From positions 185,566 to 249,565 of the forward strand of contig CAJTDL010000007.1 of the NCBI GenBank assembly GCA_910575035.1: a DNA stretch of 64,000 bases. Direction: 5' to 3'. Both the position numbers and the translations under genes were made by a program. How positions within the stretch are numbered: the stretch's first letter is position 1; each line of letters begins with the position of its first letter. The DNA is from Lachnospiraceae bacterium. Lineage in GTDB: Bacteria; Bacillota; Clostridia; Lachnospirales; Lachnospiraceae. Of the stretch, positions 7,701 through 16,665 are shown piece by piece. The notes below the pieces were generated by a model. It was not told the DNA's origin, ran no database searches, and was given only the letters and a program-made list of their open reading frames with translations.

Positions 7701-9728
7701 GGAATAAACAGTCAGGTAATATTTATTCCCTTCCAATGTTTTTACAGGCTCACCAACTTCTACTTCATATTTAGCAGAAGTTATGCCGTCAATAGTTACG
7801 GTAACATTTGCTTTTCCTGCTGCAACGCCTCTTACTACTCCGCTTCCGTTTACAGTAAGGACTGCCTCATTGTCAGATTCCCATTTTGCTGAAGCACTGA
7901 CAGCTGCATCCACAGGATCCAAAACTGTCGTCAGCTGGATGGTATTCCCGACTGCTACCTTATCCTGCCCTGCAATCGCAACACCCTTTAAGGAAAGGTC
8001 TACATAAGTTTCATCATATAATGCTTTTATCTCATCCTCTGACAATGCTTTGCCATAGAAGGAAATATCGTCAATCCAAGCGCCTGCGCAGCTCCAATAA
8101 GTTGCAAGGCTTGCTCCAATACGCACCTTGGTATCAGCCGGATTTTCAACAAGCCCGCCTGCGCCTACCAAGTCTTTGATCATCTGCTCATGGTTTACTT
8201 CCTTCTGTGATGTTCTTTTATGCTCAATTTTGGCATTATTGCGATAGAAAGTAATATCATCCTTTGTCACAACCATGGTAACCATCGTCCAGCCATTTGC
8301 AGGCGTAAGGTTCAGGTTGCTGGTTTGGAAATCCATGAATTGCTCATTTTGATCTGTTGTATTCCAATAAACATAATGCTGGTTTACTGCATAGGTTCCT
8401 GCCCTGCCTGTAGTAGCCGGAGCCACTTCGAAGTCGATCAGGCACCTGCCGCCCTCTGGAGTAGCCTTAGACTTTGTCCAGAAGCTCAGGGTAAGTCCAT
8501 TTTCAATAGACTGCCCTGCAAATGGGTTGCTTGGCAAAAGCGCATACGCCCTGTTGCCATAATCCTGCTCTGTCAGGGACAATACCTTCCCGCGCCCAAC
8601 AGACACAAGCTCCGGCTTTACGCCAGCTCCGACAGCTTCCAGCTTTAACTCCCTCTGCTGGCTGTCCACTAATGTACTGTCATCTGTCGCCTGGAAATCG
8701 TTAAAATCATAATTTGCAATTGCCGTTTCCAGAACAGACGGAACCTCTGCCCCAAGAACCTTCACAGTAAAGGTTCCCTTTGCCGTTACATCCCCTCTTG
8801 TAATTGTCGCTTCCAATTCAACATCTGTATTTTCTGCTGGCAGGCTCACGATGGAACCATCATTGCCCATAATCCCAGGATTCTTAGATTCCCAAGTAAT
8901 CGTAGTATTATATTCGCCTGTTGCAGGCAAGGTAATGCTGTCCCTTGTGCTAACGGGCAGCTTAATCCCTGCCTTTGCCTGCTCTACAGCTTCCTGTGGA
9001 GTCAATGCTGTAATGGAAAGAGTTGGGGCATTATCCCCCTCGTATGTTATATAAAAACCACTCATTACCGTCTGAATACGATAAACAGCATAGTCATCAC
9101 CTTCTGTGATTGATTTTTTTATCCATTCTGTAACATCAAAGGTTTTCTTTCCAATCTGCCCCTCTGCAATCTGCTCATTGCTATAAACTGTTGCTTCATA
9201 ACTATAATCATCACCTCTTGCCGGAAATGAGGCTTCATCATCAGACATCTCTGCATATTTGCTAGCATCTACAGAAAGCAGACCCGCCTTTGTCCAACGC
9301 TCATGCTTTGTCTCCAAATTACTAACATTGGGTACATTGATAGTTAAAACTGCTTTCTCAATCAAATCCGTATCCAAAGCCTTTACTTCATTAGATAATT
9401 CAAACCCAAGGCCTGCTACCCTTAAATTACCACATGTAGACTTTGCAGAACTTGCCGTCTCCCCTTCTCTGTAAGCTGCACCAAATTTGTCGCCCACTGT
9501 AGTAGGATATTTGCTGTTATCCTGCACAGATACAAAATAAGAACCTACATTTTCACCAGTTTGATTCCCACCATTATGCGACACAAACTTACTAGCCTTC
9601 ACCGTCTGGGTCGTGCCTACTACTCCTCCTTCCTCTCCTTCCGCCCGAACTAACGTCGAGGGAATCATCGTGAATACCATAGCCAGCGTCAATATCACTG
9701 CCAGGTACCGCTTCACGCATTGCTTCAT
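4788..9728 (-). CDS. Secreted multi-domain GH43 glycosidase, arabinofuranosidase-like
   Basis: A protein of 1646 residues. The start at 9728 follows AAGGAGGGC; a signal peptide (MKQCVKRYLA, hydrophobic core, cleavage after VRAE) follows. Approximate parts: a DNRLRE-like beta module 35-240, an Ig-like module 245-325, a LamG-like concanavalin domain 335-575, a Big_2 domain 580-658, a propeller-like fragment 665-770, an Ig-like module 845-895, the GH43 five-blade catalytic domain about 930-1310, then four Big_2 repeats to the C-terminus. Expected GH43 residues are visible: base Asp in GMADPCIFW (about 942), YIWAPEIH (about 1020) and acid Glu in NEGPTV (about 1161). There is no LPXTG; the Ig repeats may hold it at the wall. 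The adjacent transporter and AraR-type gene suggest release of arabinose from plant polysaccharide; the exact substrate is inference. Confidence 0.85.
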   Translation of the reverse strand: MKQCVKRYLAVILTLAMVFTMIPSTLVRAEGEEGGVVGTTQTVKASKFVSHNGGNQTGENVGSYFVSVQDNSKYPTTVGDKFGAAYREGETASSAKSTCGNLRVAGLGFELSNEVKALDTDLIEKAVLTINVPNVSNLETKHERWTKAGLLSVDASKYAEMSDDEASFPARGDDYSYEATVYSNEQIAEGQIGKKTFDVTEWIKKSITEGDDYAVYRIQTVMSGFYITYEGDNAPTLSITALTPQEAVEQAKAGIKLPVSTRDSITLPATGEYNTTITWESKNPGIMGNDGSIVSLPAENTDVELEATITRGDVTAKGTFTVKVLGAEVPSVLETAIANYDFNDFQATDDSTLVDSQQRELKLEAVGAGVKPELVSVGRGKVLSLTEQDYGNRAYALLPSNPFAGQSIENGLTLSFWTKSKATPEGGRCLIDFEVAPATTGRAGTYAVNQHYVYWNTTDQNEQFMDFQTSNLNLTPANGWTMVTMVVTKDDITFYRNNAKIEHKRTSQKEVNHEQMIKDLVGAGGLVENPADTKVRIGASLATYWSCAGAWIDDISFYGKALSEDEIKALYDETYVDLSLKGVAIAGQDKVAVGNTIQLTTVLDPVDAAVSASAKWESDNEAVLTVNGSGVVRGVAAGKANVTVTIDGITSAKYEVEVGEPVKTLEGNKYYLTVYSTEKPFHAANKRRVAQETRSVYMAVSDDGKNFDVLNSGGGVIFAKNGSKEITAPRIYKENGGFKIVAPDGEASRGFHIFTSKDGVNYYDQTLVSSTDLAAFPLDKASFKLLLKGENILESDSTITLGNVVELTKEEYTYVVNKLGTVVNNGLEKLSDVDATSAKNTDEILGMLQKSVNATFTDGSVQEFNIDWSEALKGVDLSKAGTYELTGKVIQTKYLNNLKELNGSNLPEDDPSRANPDYPDNYNPQTGEVYYDSTKFVEGMADPCIFWDEQTGYYYMTGSYFPENGDAMPGETPEQYDRVVLRRGRTLEDLQDRSKQVTIWKVGNQGYIDNGNQIARGYRYIWAPEIHRVGNYWVIYFTESHASNNAFNIYSHALILDGDKDPYETALKASNEVSQWQDYKMCREGDFTDPFATAFCLDMTYFKDEKNGKSYVIWAGKPSIGNTDLHIATVSEEEPWKITSPATSITQPEYGWEVVDEVVNEGPTVLQKDGNIFLCYSGAGTGSEYAIGMLSAKNGEDLLSKDNWTKSPYPVLTSRDVNGEEGPGHNSFTVDKDGNVIFVYHARPTSHNYQKCGWNGTSSSYNGSPLNDPCRHARLKRVHWAADGTPILKMTYDNELLEENQTVKVNVKISAGVTDVVPVTGVTLDQTTLNLTVGGTADLKATVLPDNATDKTVTWSSDKESVATVANGKVTAVAAGTAKITATAGGKTATCEVTVTNPVVEAASVTLDKRSLTMYVKDKAVALKATVAPANATNKAVTWESSNIKVAKVSANGSVTPVAKGTATITAKTANGKTATCKVTVKVHVSKVKLSKTKATIGVKESLILKATVSPSTVSSTDKKVTWKSSNTKLATVSSKGVVKAKKAGTVKITAKADGKSATCTITIQKAPTKITAKKTNVSLKRKGTYKIKYTLKPSGARNKVTYTSNKPKIAKVSSKGVITGVKKGTAKITVKTYNGKKATITVKVK

Positions 9729-10115
9729 AATAAAGCCCTCCTTCTTTAAAATATTTTGCAATCCGACTGAAGTCTCCCTTTCCCTTCAGCCTGCCATTGC
9801 ACAGTTCCACTAATATTGTATTAAATTTCAACTAAGAAATCAACAATATCACGAGATTATTTCAGAAATTAACGCCCCTATTTTTACTGTCCACAGCCCA
9901 GGAATTTTTCTCCAACCTACAGCCTTGGAAAACACAGTCAGGGAGAGGTGGGGCTTAAGGGTTTGCCTCTCCCTGACGGACGTTCAGCCACCCCCATAAA
10001 TAGCCCCCTCTCTTTACACCTCAACATCAAAACCGCAGGGAACCTCAAATCCCCTGCGGTTTCATCCTTCTTACTATCATAAACCCAAGACCTTACAGCA
10101 CGATGTACATTTACC
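9729..10115. other. Intergenic region with two hairpins
   Basis: No gene is seen. A 12-bp perfect inverted repeat, GTCAGGGAGAGG at 9937-9948 with its complement at 9966-9977, lies upstream of the GH43 gene and lacks a U-run. The transporter terminator lies at 10029-10062. The GH43 promoter should be in the AT-rich part near 9760-9900. Confidence 0.5.
10029..10062 (-). terminator. Terminator of the ytfQRT-yjfF operon
   Basis: On the minus strand GAAACCGCAGGG pairs with CCCTGCGGTTTT across a short loop, about 54 bases after the yjfF stop, and ends in four U. Confidence 0.75.
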
Positions 10116-11150
10116 TTATTTGTTCTTACGTGCCATAACCACGCTCTGGATCACCAGGAACAAGCAAAGCATTACAGCCCTCGTAATCCCAGACCACCAA
10201 GCCTGGTCAAAACCAGCTGTAGACACAATATTCTGGATGGTTCCCAGAGAAAGCACGCCAAACAATGTCCCTGCAATATTACCAACACCACCTGTCAGCA
10301 TCGTGCCGCCGATGATGGATGATGCGATCGCATCCATTTCAGCTCCGGTTGCATGGGATGCAGAACCAGAACCTACATGCAGGAAGTATACAAAACCACC
10401 GATCCCTGCCAGAAGCCCGCAAAGCAAATGGGAAAGGAAACGAGTCCTCTTCACATTGATACCAAGCATCAATGCGCTCTGGCGGTTACCGCCAACTGCA
10501 TAGAAGGAACGCCCCAGCTTCGTCCAACGGAGCAGGCAGAACATTACAAATACTACAAGAAGGGCAACAATCACGCCTAATTCCACATAAGCATCTACAT
10601 AAATGCCGCGGCGGTTTGTAACCCCAAGCCCTGGCACGATCACGCGGGTGTTCTTCAATGCCACAAACGCTTCATTCGCAACGTTAAAAGGCTTTGTATT
10701 AATGATGGTCGTCATACCACGGGCAAAGAACATACCTGCCAGGGTAATGATAAATGGCTGGATATCCAGGTAAGCTACTAAAAATCCCTGGAATGCGCCA
10801 AACGCAAGGCCGATGGCCAAAGCGATCAAAACTGCCACAAACACATTTCCATTCTGGAAATCCAAATATACAGCACAGCTCATACTAACCAATGCCGTCA
10901 CGCCACCAACAGAAATATCAATTCCGCCAGTGATCATTACCAAGCTTAAGCCGCAGGCCAGGATAATCAGCGCTGCATTTGCATTCAGCAGGTTCAGGAA
11001 AGCCTGTGGGTTACGGAATCCTTGGCCCTGAAAAACGATAGCCCCAATATACATCAGGAAAAATACAATAATCGTAATGGAAAGAAGTAGATTCGTATCG
11101 GTAAGGTTTCTAATCTTGTCACCAAAACCTCCAGATGATTTCTTATTCAT
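10116..11150 (-). CDS. yjfF: Sugar ABC transporter permease, YjfF-like
   Basis: A protein of 344 residues, an inner-membrane permease of the ribose/galactofuranose (CUT2, BPD_transp_2) class with about nine to ten hydrophobic segments. The family signature GGIDISVGGV is at about residue 75, and GGTMLTGGVGNIAGTLFG is near residue 280. The start is supported by GGGGTGG before the ATG, and only two bases separate it from the upstream permease stop, so the two are coupled. It is last in the order ytfQ-ytfR-ytfT-yjfF, the same as in E. coli, where the system imports galactofuranose. Here the neighbouring GH43 and AraR-type genes suggest L-arabinofuranose as a likely cargo, which is inference. Confidence 0.85.
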   Translation of the reverse strand: MNKKSSGGFGDKIRNLTDTNLLLSITIIVFFLMYIGAIVFQGQGFRNPQAFLNLLNANAALIILACGLSLVMITGGIDISVGGVTALVSMSCAVYLDFQNGNVFVAVLIALAIGLAFGAFQGFLVAYLDIQPFIITLAGMFFARGMTTIINTKPFNVANEAFVALKNTRVIVPGLGVTNRRGIYVDAYVELGVIVALLVVFVMFCLLRWTKLGRSFYAVGGNRQSALMLGINVKRTRFLSHLLCGLLAGIGGFVYFLHVGSGSASHATGAEMDAIASSIIGGTMLTGGVGNIAGTLFGVLSLGTIQNIVSTAGFDQAWWSGITRAVMLCLFLVIQSVVMARKNK

Positions 11151-11152
11151 AC

Positions 11153-12229
11153 TTAAGCCACCCCCTTCTTAAACTTCTTAGAAACACTTGAAAGCCAATC
11201 CCTTACAGTCGGCGCACTAAGCACTACCAGAACGATAACGACAACTGCCTTATATGCAGGAAGCGCATCAGACTGTACCTTAAATTTATAAAGGGTCTGG
11301 GTAAGGAACTGGATAACGTATGCGCCTACGATGGAGGAAGCCATATTGAACTTACCGCCGCTCAGCGCGTTGCCGCCCAATGCAACTGCCAGGATGGCAT
11401 CCATTTCAATATCCTTTGCAATAACAGAATAGTTGATGGTGGACACGCGGCTAACTTTAATTAAGCCTACAACTGCCACGCAAAGCCCAAGGATTACAAA
11501 GGAAATCACTTTAATCAGCTCTGGGTTCAAACCGTTCAGCCTGGAAGAGCTCTGATTAATACCAACAGACTGGGTATATAGCCTGAGGTTTGTGAATTTC
11601 AGCACCAATGTGATGATAATCACACAAATTACTGCGATAAAGAATGGCGTTGGGATTGGGATACCCGGGATAAATCCGCCAAAGTAAGAAAGGGTAGCAT
11701 CATTTACAACAGGAAGCTCATTGTTGTTGATCCATGCAGCAATGGAGCGGCCTGCCGTATATAAAATCAGCGTTGCGATCATAGGCTGTATTTTGAAATA
11801 AGCCACCAGAACACCATTAAATGCGCCGAACAATGCAGCTACAACGCAGCTTACTAAAAATGCAACAATAATCGGAGCCTGAAGGGTCTCTGGACGGGCG
11901 GTACCGCCGCAAAGCACGCGAAGCAGCACACTGCCGCTGATGGCAACGGCTGCGCCCACGCTGATATCCTGCCCGCCAGAAGCCGCAGTTACCAGCGTCA
12001 TTCCAATTGCCAGGATAGCAAGCTCAGACCCATTGTCCAAAACCGTAATCAAAAAACCAGAAAGAACTGGGTTCCCCAGGCTGTTGGTCCCTAACGTAAT
12101 CTGAAGGAACCCAGGATCGGCAATCAAGTTGAAGATCGCCAGGATCACCAATGCCAAAACAGGGATAAACATCTGATTCCTAACCAAGTTCATCAAGGGA
12201 TTCTCTTTTTTGTTCGCTTCAATCGTCAT
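11153..12229 (-). CDS. ytfT: Sugar ABC transporter permease, YtfT-like
   Basis: A protein of 358 residues, the first permease of the furanose-type ABC importer. It has multiple hydrophobic helices and the CUT2 signature GGQDISVGAAVAISG at about residue 90, with LAVALGGNALSGGKFN near residue 290. Its ATG overlaps the stop codon of the ATP-binding gene as TAATG, and GGAGGTGAT inside the end of that gene serves as ribosome site. It should pair with YjfF as a heterodimer in the membrane, powered by YtfR. The short charged C-terminus is typical. Confidence 0.85.
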   Translation of the reverse strand: MTIEANKKENPLMNLVRNQMFIPVLALVILAIFNLIADPGFLQITLGTNSLGNPVLSGFLITVLDNGSELAILAIGMTLVTAASGGQDISVGAAVAISGSVLLRVLCGGTARPETLQAPIIVAFLVSCVVAALFGAFNGVLVAYFKIQPMIATLILYTAGRSIAAWINNNELPVVNDATLSYFGGFIPGIPIPTPFFIAVICVIIITLVLKFTNLRLYTQSVGINQSSSRLNGLNPELIKVISFVILGLCVAVVGLIKVSRVSTINYSVIAKDIEMDAILAVALGGNALSGGKFNMASSIVGAYVIQFLTQTLYKFKVQSDALPAYKAVVVIVLVVLSAPTVRDWLSSVSKKFKKGVA

Positions 12230-13743
12230 TATTTATCACCTCCGGCAATCGTACTCATAACCTTATTCTGATTCAGATCCTGGCCGGACAGCTCGCCTAC
12301 CATCTTTCGGTCCCTCATAACCACTAAGCGGGAGCAGGTACGCAGCATCTCGTCCATCTCAGAAGAGATGAAGGTAACGCTCATACCCTCAGAAGCAAGC
12401 TTAAGCACTAATTTCTGAATATCAATCTTAGTACCAATATCAATACCACGGGTCGGCTCATCCAAAATCAGGTATTCCGGATGGGTAAACAGCCAGCGGG
12501 CCAAAATAACCTTCTGCTGATTCCCGCCGGAAAGGGATTTAATCGGCGTATCTGCAGAAGCTGTCTTGATGCTCAGCAGCTTTATGTATTCGTCTGCAAT
12601 CTTATAAGATTCTGATTTGGAGAAGGGCTTGAAGAAGCCTTTCAATACCTGCTGGGCAAGTATGATGTTGTCACGGACGGAAAGGTCTCCTACAATACCA
12701 TCTATCTTACGATCCTCTGGAAGGTATGCAATGCCGTTCTTCATAGCATCCAAAGGCTTATTAATCTTCACAGGCTTGCCATTCATCTTCACATTTCCGC
12801 CAGTAACCCTGTCTGCGCCGAAAATTGCGCGGACGCACTCGCTTCGGCCAGAACCAAGCAATCCGGTGAACCCGTTTACCTCACCCTTATCAATATGGAA
12901 GTTAAAAGGCTTGATCCCAGCATCGCTCACAAGGCCTTCTGCCTCCAATACAGGCACAGTTCCCGGCTTCCTCTCATAAGCCTTCTGGTCGCCCTTAATG
13001 TCAGCCATATCATCCAGCTCTTTTCCAAGCATCTTGGATACCAGCTTCACACGCGGCAGATCCTTGATCGGGAATTCGCCTACCAACTGGCCGTCGCGCA
13101 TAACCGTAATCCTGTCGCAGATCTCGTATACCTGATCCAGGAAGTGGGTAACGAATACAATACCAACGCCCCTTGCCCTTAGGTCGCGCATCAGCTTAAA
13201 GAGCTTTGCAACTTCTTGCTCATCCAGAGAGGATGTAGGCTCATCCAGAACCAATACCTTACAGTCCATATCCACTGCACGGGCAATGGCAATCATCTGC
13301 TGCACTGCAATGGAGCAGCTCTCCAGCTGCTGCGTAGCAGTTGCCGGAATGTCCAAGGACTGCAGGATTTTTTCTGTATCCTTATTCATCTTCTTCCAGT
13401 TCTGGCCTACGCCCTTGGTTCTGCCAATGAACATATTCTCAGCCACTGAAAGATTGGGACATAATGTGATTTCCTGGTACACCGTACTGATTCCCACATT
13501 CTGTGCGTCCTGCGGCGAATGGATTGCAATGGGACCTTGATGCCCATCTAGGAAAATGTCGCCTTCATCCTTCCCATAAACCCCTGTCAATACCTTGATC
13601 AAAGTCGATTTTCCCGCACCGTTCTCACCCATCAACGCATGGACTTCACCTTTGCGCAGTGTAAAATCTACCCCCTGCAAGGCCTTCACTCCAGGGAAGC
13701 TCTTGTGGATGTTCTTCATCTCTAATACAGCATTATCTTTCAC
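12229..13743 (-). CDS. ytfR: Sugar ABC transporter ATP-binding protein, YtfR-like
   Basis: A protein of about 504 residues with two ABC domains in tandem, the layout of RbsA/AraG/YtfR. The first has Walker A GENGAGKST, Walker B VLVLDEPTSS and switch His FVTHFL. The second has a divergent P-loop GLLGSGRSE, as usual in this family, signature LSGGNQQK and LILDEPTRGID. Two GTG codons compete: the one at 13755 is part of the AGGAGGTG ribosome site itself, while the one at 13743 lies nine bases after it, so 13743 is preferred. It energises import by YtfT and YjfF. A hairpin between ytfQ and this gene may lower its expression relative to the binding protein. Confidence 0.9.
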   Translation of the reverse strand: MKDNAVLEMKNIHKSFPGVKALQGVDFTLRKGEVHALMGENGAGKSTLIKVLTGVYGKDEGDIFLDGHQGPIAIHSPQDAQNVGISTVYQEITLCPNLSVAENMFIGRTKGVGQNWKKMNKDTEKILQSLDIPATATQQLESCSIAVQQMIAIARAVDMDCKVLVLDEPTSSLDEQEVAKLFKLMRDLRARGVGIVFVTHFLDQVYEICDRITVMRDGQLVGEFPIKDLPRVKLVSKMLGKELDDMADIKGDQKAYERKPGTVPVLEAEGLVSDAGIKPFNFHIDKGEVNGFTGLLGSGRSECVRAIFGADRVTGGNVKMNGKPVKINKPLDAMKNGIAYLPEDRKIDGIVGDLSVRDNIILAQQVLKGFFKPFSKSESYKIADEYIKLLSIKTASADTPIKSLSGGNQQKVILARWLFTHPEYLILDEPTRGIDIGTKIDIQKLVLKLASEGMSVTFISSEMDEMLRTCSRLVVMRDRKMVGELSGQDLNQNKVMSTIAGGDK

Positions 13744-13779
13744 CCTTGAGTTCACCTCCTAAAATATTTATTTCAAAAA

Positions 13780-13823
13780 ACAAGGCGCGGTGCAGCCTGT
13801 AAACTCCCATGCTTCACCGCGCC
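13780..13823 (-). terminator. Intercistronic hairpin between ytfQ and ytfR
   Basis: On the minus strand GGCGCGGTG pairs with CACCGCGCC and is followed by TTGTTTTTTG. It lies between the binding-protein gene and the ATPase gene and could act as a partial terminator or as a 3' end stabiliser giving more binding protein than transporter. Confidence 0.7.
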
Positions 13824-13874
13824 GCGCTTTTTAAAATTCGCAAAAGTACTTATATTCCAAAAAACTACCAGATC

Positions 13875-15005
13875 TTAGATGCCACACTCCTCGATGTCTT
13901 GCTGTGTAATTTCTCCGGCTGCAAGGCCTTTTTCTTCCAAAATAATCTGTTTTGGTTCGATTGTCTCGCCATTTTCCAATTTCTCGATAACATCGTGAAT
14001 GTACTTAGCCTGGTATGGGTTACACTGTCCATCGTAGTTCCATCTTCCTGCCAAAACCTCTTCCAAAGCCCATGTGTTGCAGTCAAAGCCCATAATGATT
14101 ACATCGCCGTCAACGCCATGGCTGATATTTGCTGCATCAAGAGCTGCAACTGCGCCCTTAGCCATATCATCGTTCTCTGCATAGATTACATTGAACTCTT
14201 CTTTGCTGTCGATTACAGACTGTACGATCTGCTGTGCTTTCTCTGCATTCCACTCAGCTGTCTGCTGGGATACAATGCTCCACTTGTCATCGGATGCAAC
14301 CTTGTCATCCAATGCGCCAGAACGTCCCTGCTGTGCTGCTGAACCCATAACACCCTGGATGTGGATGATCTTGTACTCATCAAGAGCCTGGGACTCTAAC
14401 CAATCAACTGCCCTCTGGCCTTCTGCAGGCATATCGGAAACGATGGAAGCCTCATAAAAATCTTCACTTGCATCGATAGTACGGTCAAACAGGATAACCC
14501 TTGTGCCCTGTGCCTGAGCATCCTGAAGCACTGGATCCCATCCGGATGTATCAGCTGCGGAAAGAAGAAGATAATCAACACCGTTCTGAAGCATCTGCTG
14601 AGCTGCTGTAATCTGCTCATCATTCTTCAGGCTGTATGCGAAGGTTGCGTCATATCCATTCTCTTCGGTAAACATTTCCTTCAGGTCCCTGTCGTTCGCT
14701 GTACGGTATCCAGACTCGTTCGGGTCGTTGTTGATGATACCAACTTTGAGCAGCTCGCCGTCTGCTGCCGACGTTGCTGCATCGTCATCTGATGCGCTGT
14801 CCTCTGGCTCTGTTGTGTTGTCTTCTTCTGGTGCTGCCGTGCTGTCTTCTTCTGGCTCTGTTGTGTCATCTGTGCCTGCATTTGCATCAGCATCTGTGTT
14901 TGTGTTATCACTTGTGGATGCTTGCTCATTGCCCCCACCACAACCTACTACTCCTACTGCTACTACTGCTACTGCAAGAAATGCTGCTAACTTCTTTCTT
15001 AACAT
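13875..15005 (-). CDS. ytfQ: Periplasmic-binding-type sugar lipoprotein, YtfQ-like
   Basis: A protein of 376 residues, the extracellular binding component of the ABC importer. The N-terminus has a lipoprotein signal with lipobox VVGCGGG at about residue 22, then a low-complexity Asp/Glu/Thr/Ala linker of about 60 residues, then a LacI-like type I binding fold (LLKVGIINNDPNESGYRTAND, VDYLLLSAADTSGWDPVL, VILFDRTIDAS). E. coli YtfQ binds galactofuranose; the Arg and Asp side chains visible here in DRTID fit that group. GGGAGG precedes the ATG by nine bases. It is the first gene of the operon and is divergent from the AraR-type repressor, whose operator is likely within the AT-rich spacer. Confidence 0.88.
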   Translation of the reverse strand: MLRKKLAAFLAVAVVAVGVVGCGGGNEQASTSDNTNTDADANAGTDDTTEPEEDSTAAPEEDNTTEPEDSASDDDAATSAADGELLKVGIINNDPNESGYRTANDRDLKEMFTEENGYDATFAYSLKNDEQITAAQQMLQNGVDYLLLSAADTSGWDPVLQDAQAQGTRVILFDRTIDASEDFYEASIVSDMPAEGQRAVDWLESQALDEYKIIHIQGVMGSAAQQGRSGALDDKVASDDKWSIVSQQTAEWNAEKAQQIVQSVIDSKEEFNVIYAENDDMAKGAVAALDAANISHGVDGDVIIMGFDCNTWALEEVLAGRWNYDGQCNPYQAKYIHDVIEKLENGETIEPKQIILEEKGLAAGEITQQDIEECGI

Positions 15006-15420
15006 TAAATATGTCCTCCCTTTCTAAAGTCCGGCAAAATCGCCGTTTGTATCTTATATTTTAGTTTTTTATTACCTTTTCGTCAATGATAATTTCCCCC
15101 ATGTCTTTATGTTTGTCGCAATATCCAATATAAGTTTCCGCATTTTTCCCAAAATCAAATACAAGTATGCATGATTTTTATATTTTTTTATTTAATATTT
15201 ATATTTTTTTATGATTTTACTAAAAAACTTCAAAAATTATCCTAAAATATACCCTTCTATTTCCTATTTTTTTTGTCACTTTTTCTCTTTTATATAAGGA
15301 CTATTGATTTTACAACAGTATTTGTTAAATATTTTATGTTATAAAAATTGCGATTATGATTCAAAAAACTACGTGCCTCTTTATTTTTTGTAATTTTTTT
15401 ACGATTTTGGGGCTAATACA
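15006..15420. other. Divergent regulatory region between ytfQ and the AraR-type gene
   Basis: A very AT-rich spacer without a gene. It must carry the ytfQ promoter and repressor sites. An ATACAAGTAT half-symmetric sequence near 15160 is a weak candidate for an AraR-like operator; it does not match the full Bacillus consensus. Confidence 0.4.
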
Positions 15421-15449
15421 GTGACACTTTCATAAAAATATGCTATAAT
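15421..15449 (+). promoter_or_regulatory. Promoter of the AraR-type gene
   Basis: GTGACA at 15421-15426 and TATAAT at 15444-15449 are 17 bp apart. Confidence 0.65.
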
Positions 15450-15532
15450 TTGCCTATTAGACACTTTAGGAGAAGGGATTGGCCATTTCAGCAGAATCAT
15501 TGTACTCTTTGGGAAAGGAAGGAGATTTTCAG

Positions 15533-16627
15533 ATGCCGGCAAAATATATACGCCTCGCCAATATATTAAAAGACCTGCTTTTCAAAAATATGGGAAAAGG
15601 TGTTTATAAGCTGCCCTCCGAAAGTGTATTGTGTGAGCAGTACCATGTAAGCCGCCAGACAGTGCGCGCGGCCCTGAGGCTTTTGGCAGAGGAAGGGCTG
15701 ATCGAAAAACGCCAGGGAAGCGGCTCTTTTTCCACCGGCCTTGGGGCAAAGGCTAATACAGTGGCCCTGATTGTCAATAATGCAGAAGAATATACGATGC
15801 CAGCTATTTTAGCGGATATCAAATCCTTTTTGCGGAAAAAAGGATATTCCACAAACACCTATTCCACTTATGCCAGGATTGCAAGGGAACGGCAGATCCT
15901 GGAAGACCTGAAAGGCTCGCCCATCCGCGGGCTGATTGCAGAGGGGACAAAGAGCGCATTGCCAAACCCCAACCTGGACCTTTATGAGCAGCTGGCAGCA
16001 AAGGGCGTATCTATCCTGTTTATCGGCGGGAACTACCCTGCTTTTTCATCCTGTGTACACATCAAGGACGATAATTATTATGGGGGTTATCTGTTGGCCA
16101 AGCACCTGATCCAGCATGGGCACACCCACATTGCAGGGATTTTTAAGATTGACGACGTCCGGGGGGTGGAACGGTATGGCGGCTATGTGGCAGCTTTGCG
16201 GGATTTTGGCATTCCAGCGGCGGATGAATTAGTGGCATGGTATACTGCCTCCATGCAGGATGCGCTGGAATCTAAATCTGACACCAGCTTTTTGACCGCC
16301 TTCCTACGGAAAAACAAGGATATGTGCTCCGCTGTTATTTGCCAGAATGATGAGATTGCCTATTGGCTGATCAAAGAGCTGCATTATGCTGGCATACGGG
16401 TTCCGGAGGATATTTCCGTCGTTTCTTTTGACAACAGCTATATGAGCGACCTGGACTCCATCCGAATTACTACCCTGTCCCACAAAAGCCACGAGATGGG
16501 ATTTATGGCAGCCTCCACCCTCCTTCGGATGATCCAGGGCGAGCCGGTATTCTCAGAGGAACTCTCCTGGCAGCTGGTCTTGAAGGGGAGCGACGCCTCC
16601 TATCCCATGCTGCCAGCATCTCTCTGA
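15533..16627 (+). CDS. araR: AraR-type GntR/LacI arabinose repressor
   Basis: A protein of 364 residues, close to the 362 of Bacillus AraR. It has an N-terminal GntR winged helix (LPSESVLCEQYHVSRQTVRAAL at 30-50, KRQGSGSF wing) and a C-terminal LacI-type effector domain (VALIVNN, GLIAEGTK, HIKDDNYYGGYLLAKHLI, VPEDISVVSFDNSYM). The ATG at 15533 has AAGGAAGGAG eight bases upstream and gives the MPAKY beginning of AraR proteins; a TTG at 15479 would only add an unlikely leader. This mosaic of two families is characteristic of AraR. It should release the ytfQRT-yjfF promoter when arabinose is present. That no araA/B/D genes lie nearby is notable. Confidence 0.8.
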   Translation: MPAKYIRLANILKDLLFKNMGKGVYKLPSESVLCEQYHVSRQTVRAALRLLAEEGLIEKRQGSGSFSTGLGAKANTVALIVNNAEEYTMPAILADIKSFLRKKGYSTNTYSTYARIARERQILEDLKGSPIRGLIAEGTKSALPNPNLDLYEQLAAKGVSILFIGGNYPAFSSCVHIKDDNYYGGYLLAKHLIQHGHTHIAGIFKIDDVRGVERYGGYVAALRDFGIPAADELVAWYTASMQDALESKSDTSFLTAFLRKNKDMCSAVICQNDEIAYWLIKELHYAGIRVPEDISVVSFDNSYMSDLDSIRITTLSHKSHEMGFMAASTLLRMIQGEPVFSEELSWQLVLKGSDASYPMLPASL

Positions 16628-16665
16628 CCTTTGGCGCATCCCTTTTTATTGGCATGCCAATATGG

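Noticed and set aside
15150..15175. AraR operator at ATACAAGTAT
   Set aside because: The arms are only four bases and do not match the Bacillus AraR consensus well enough to list as a site.
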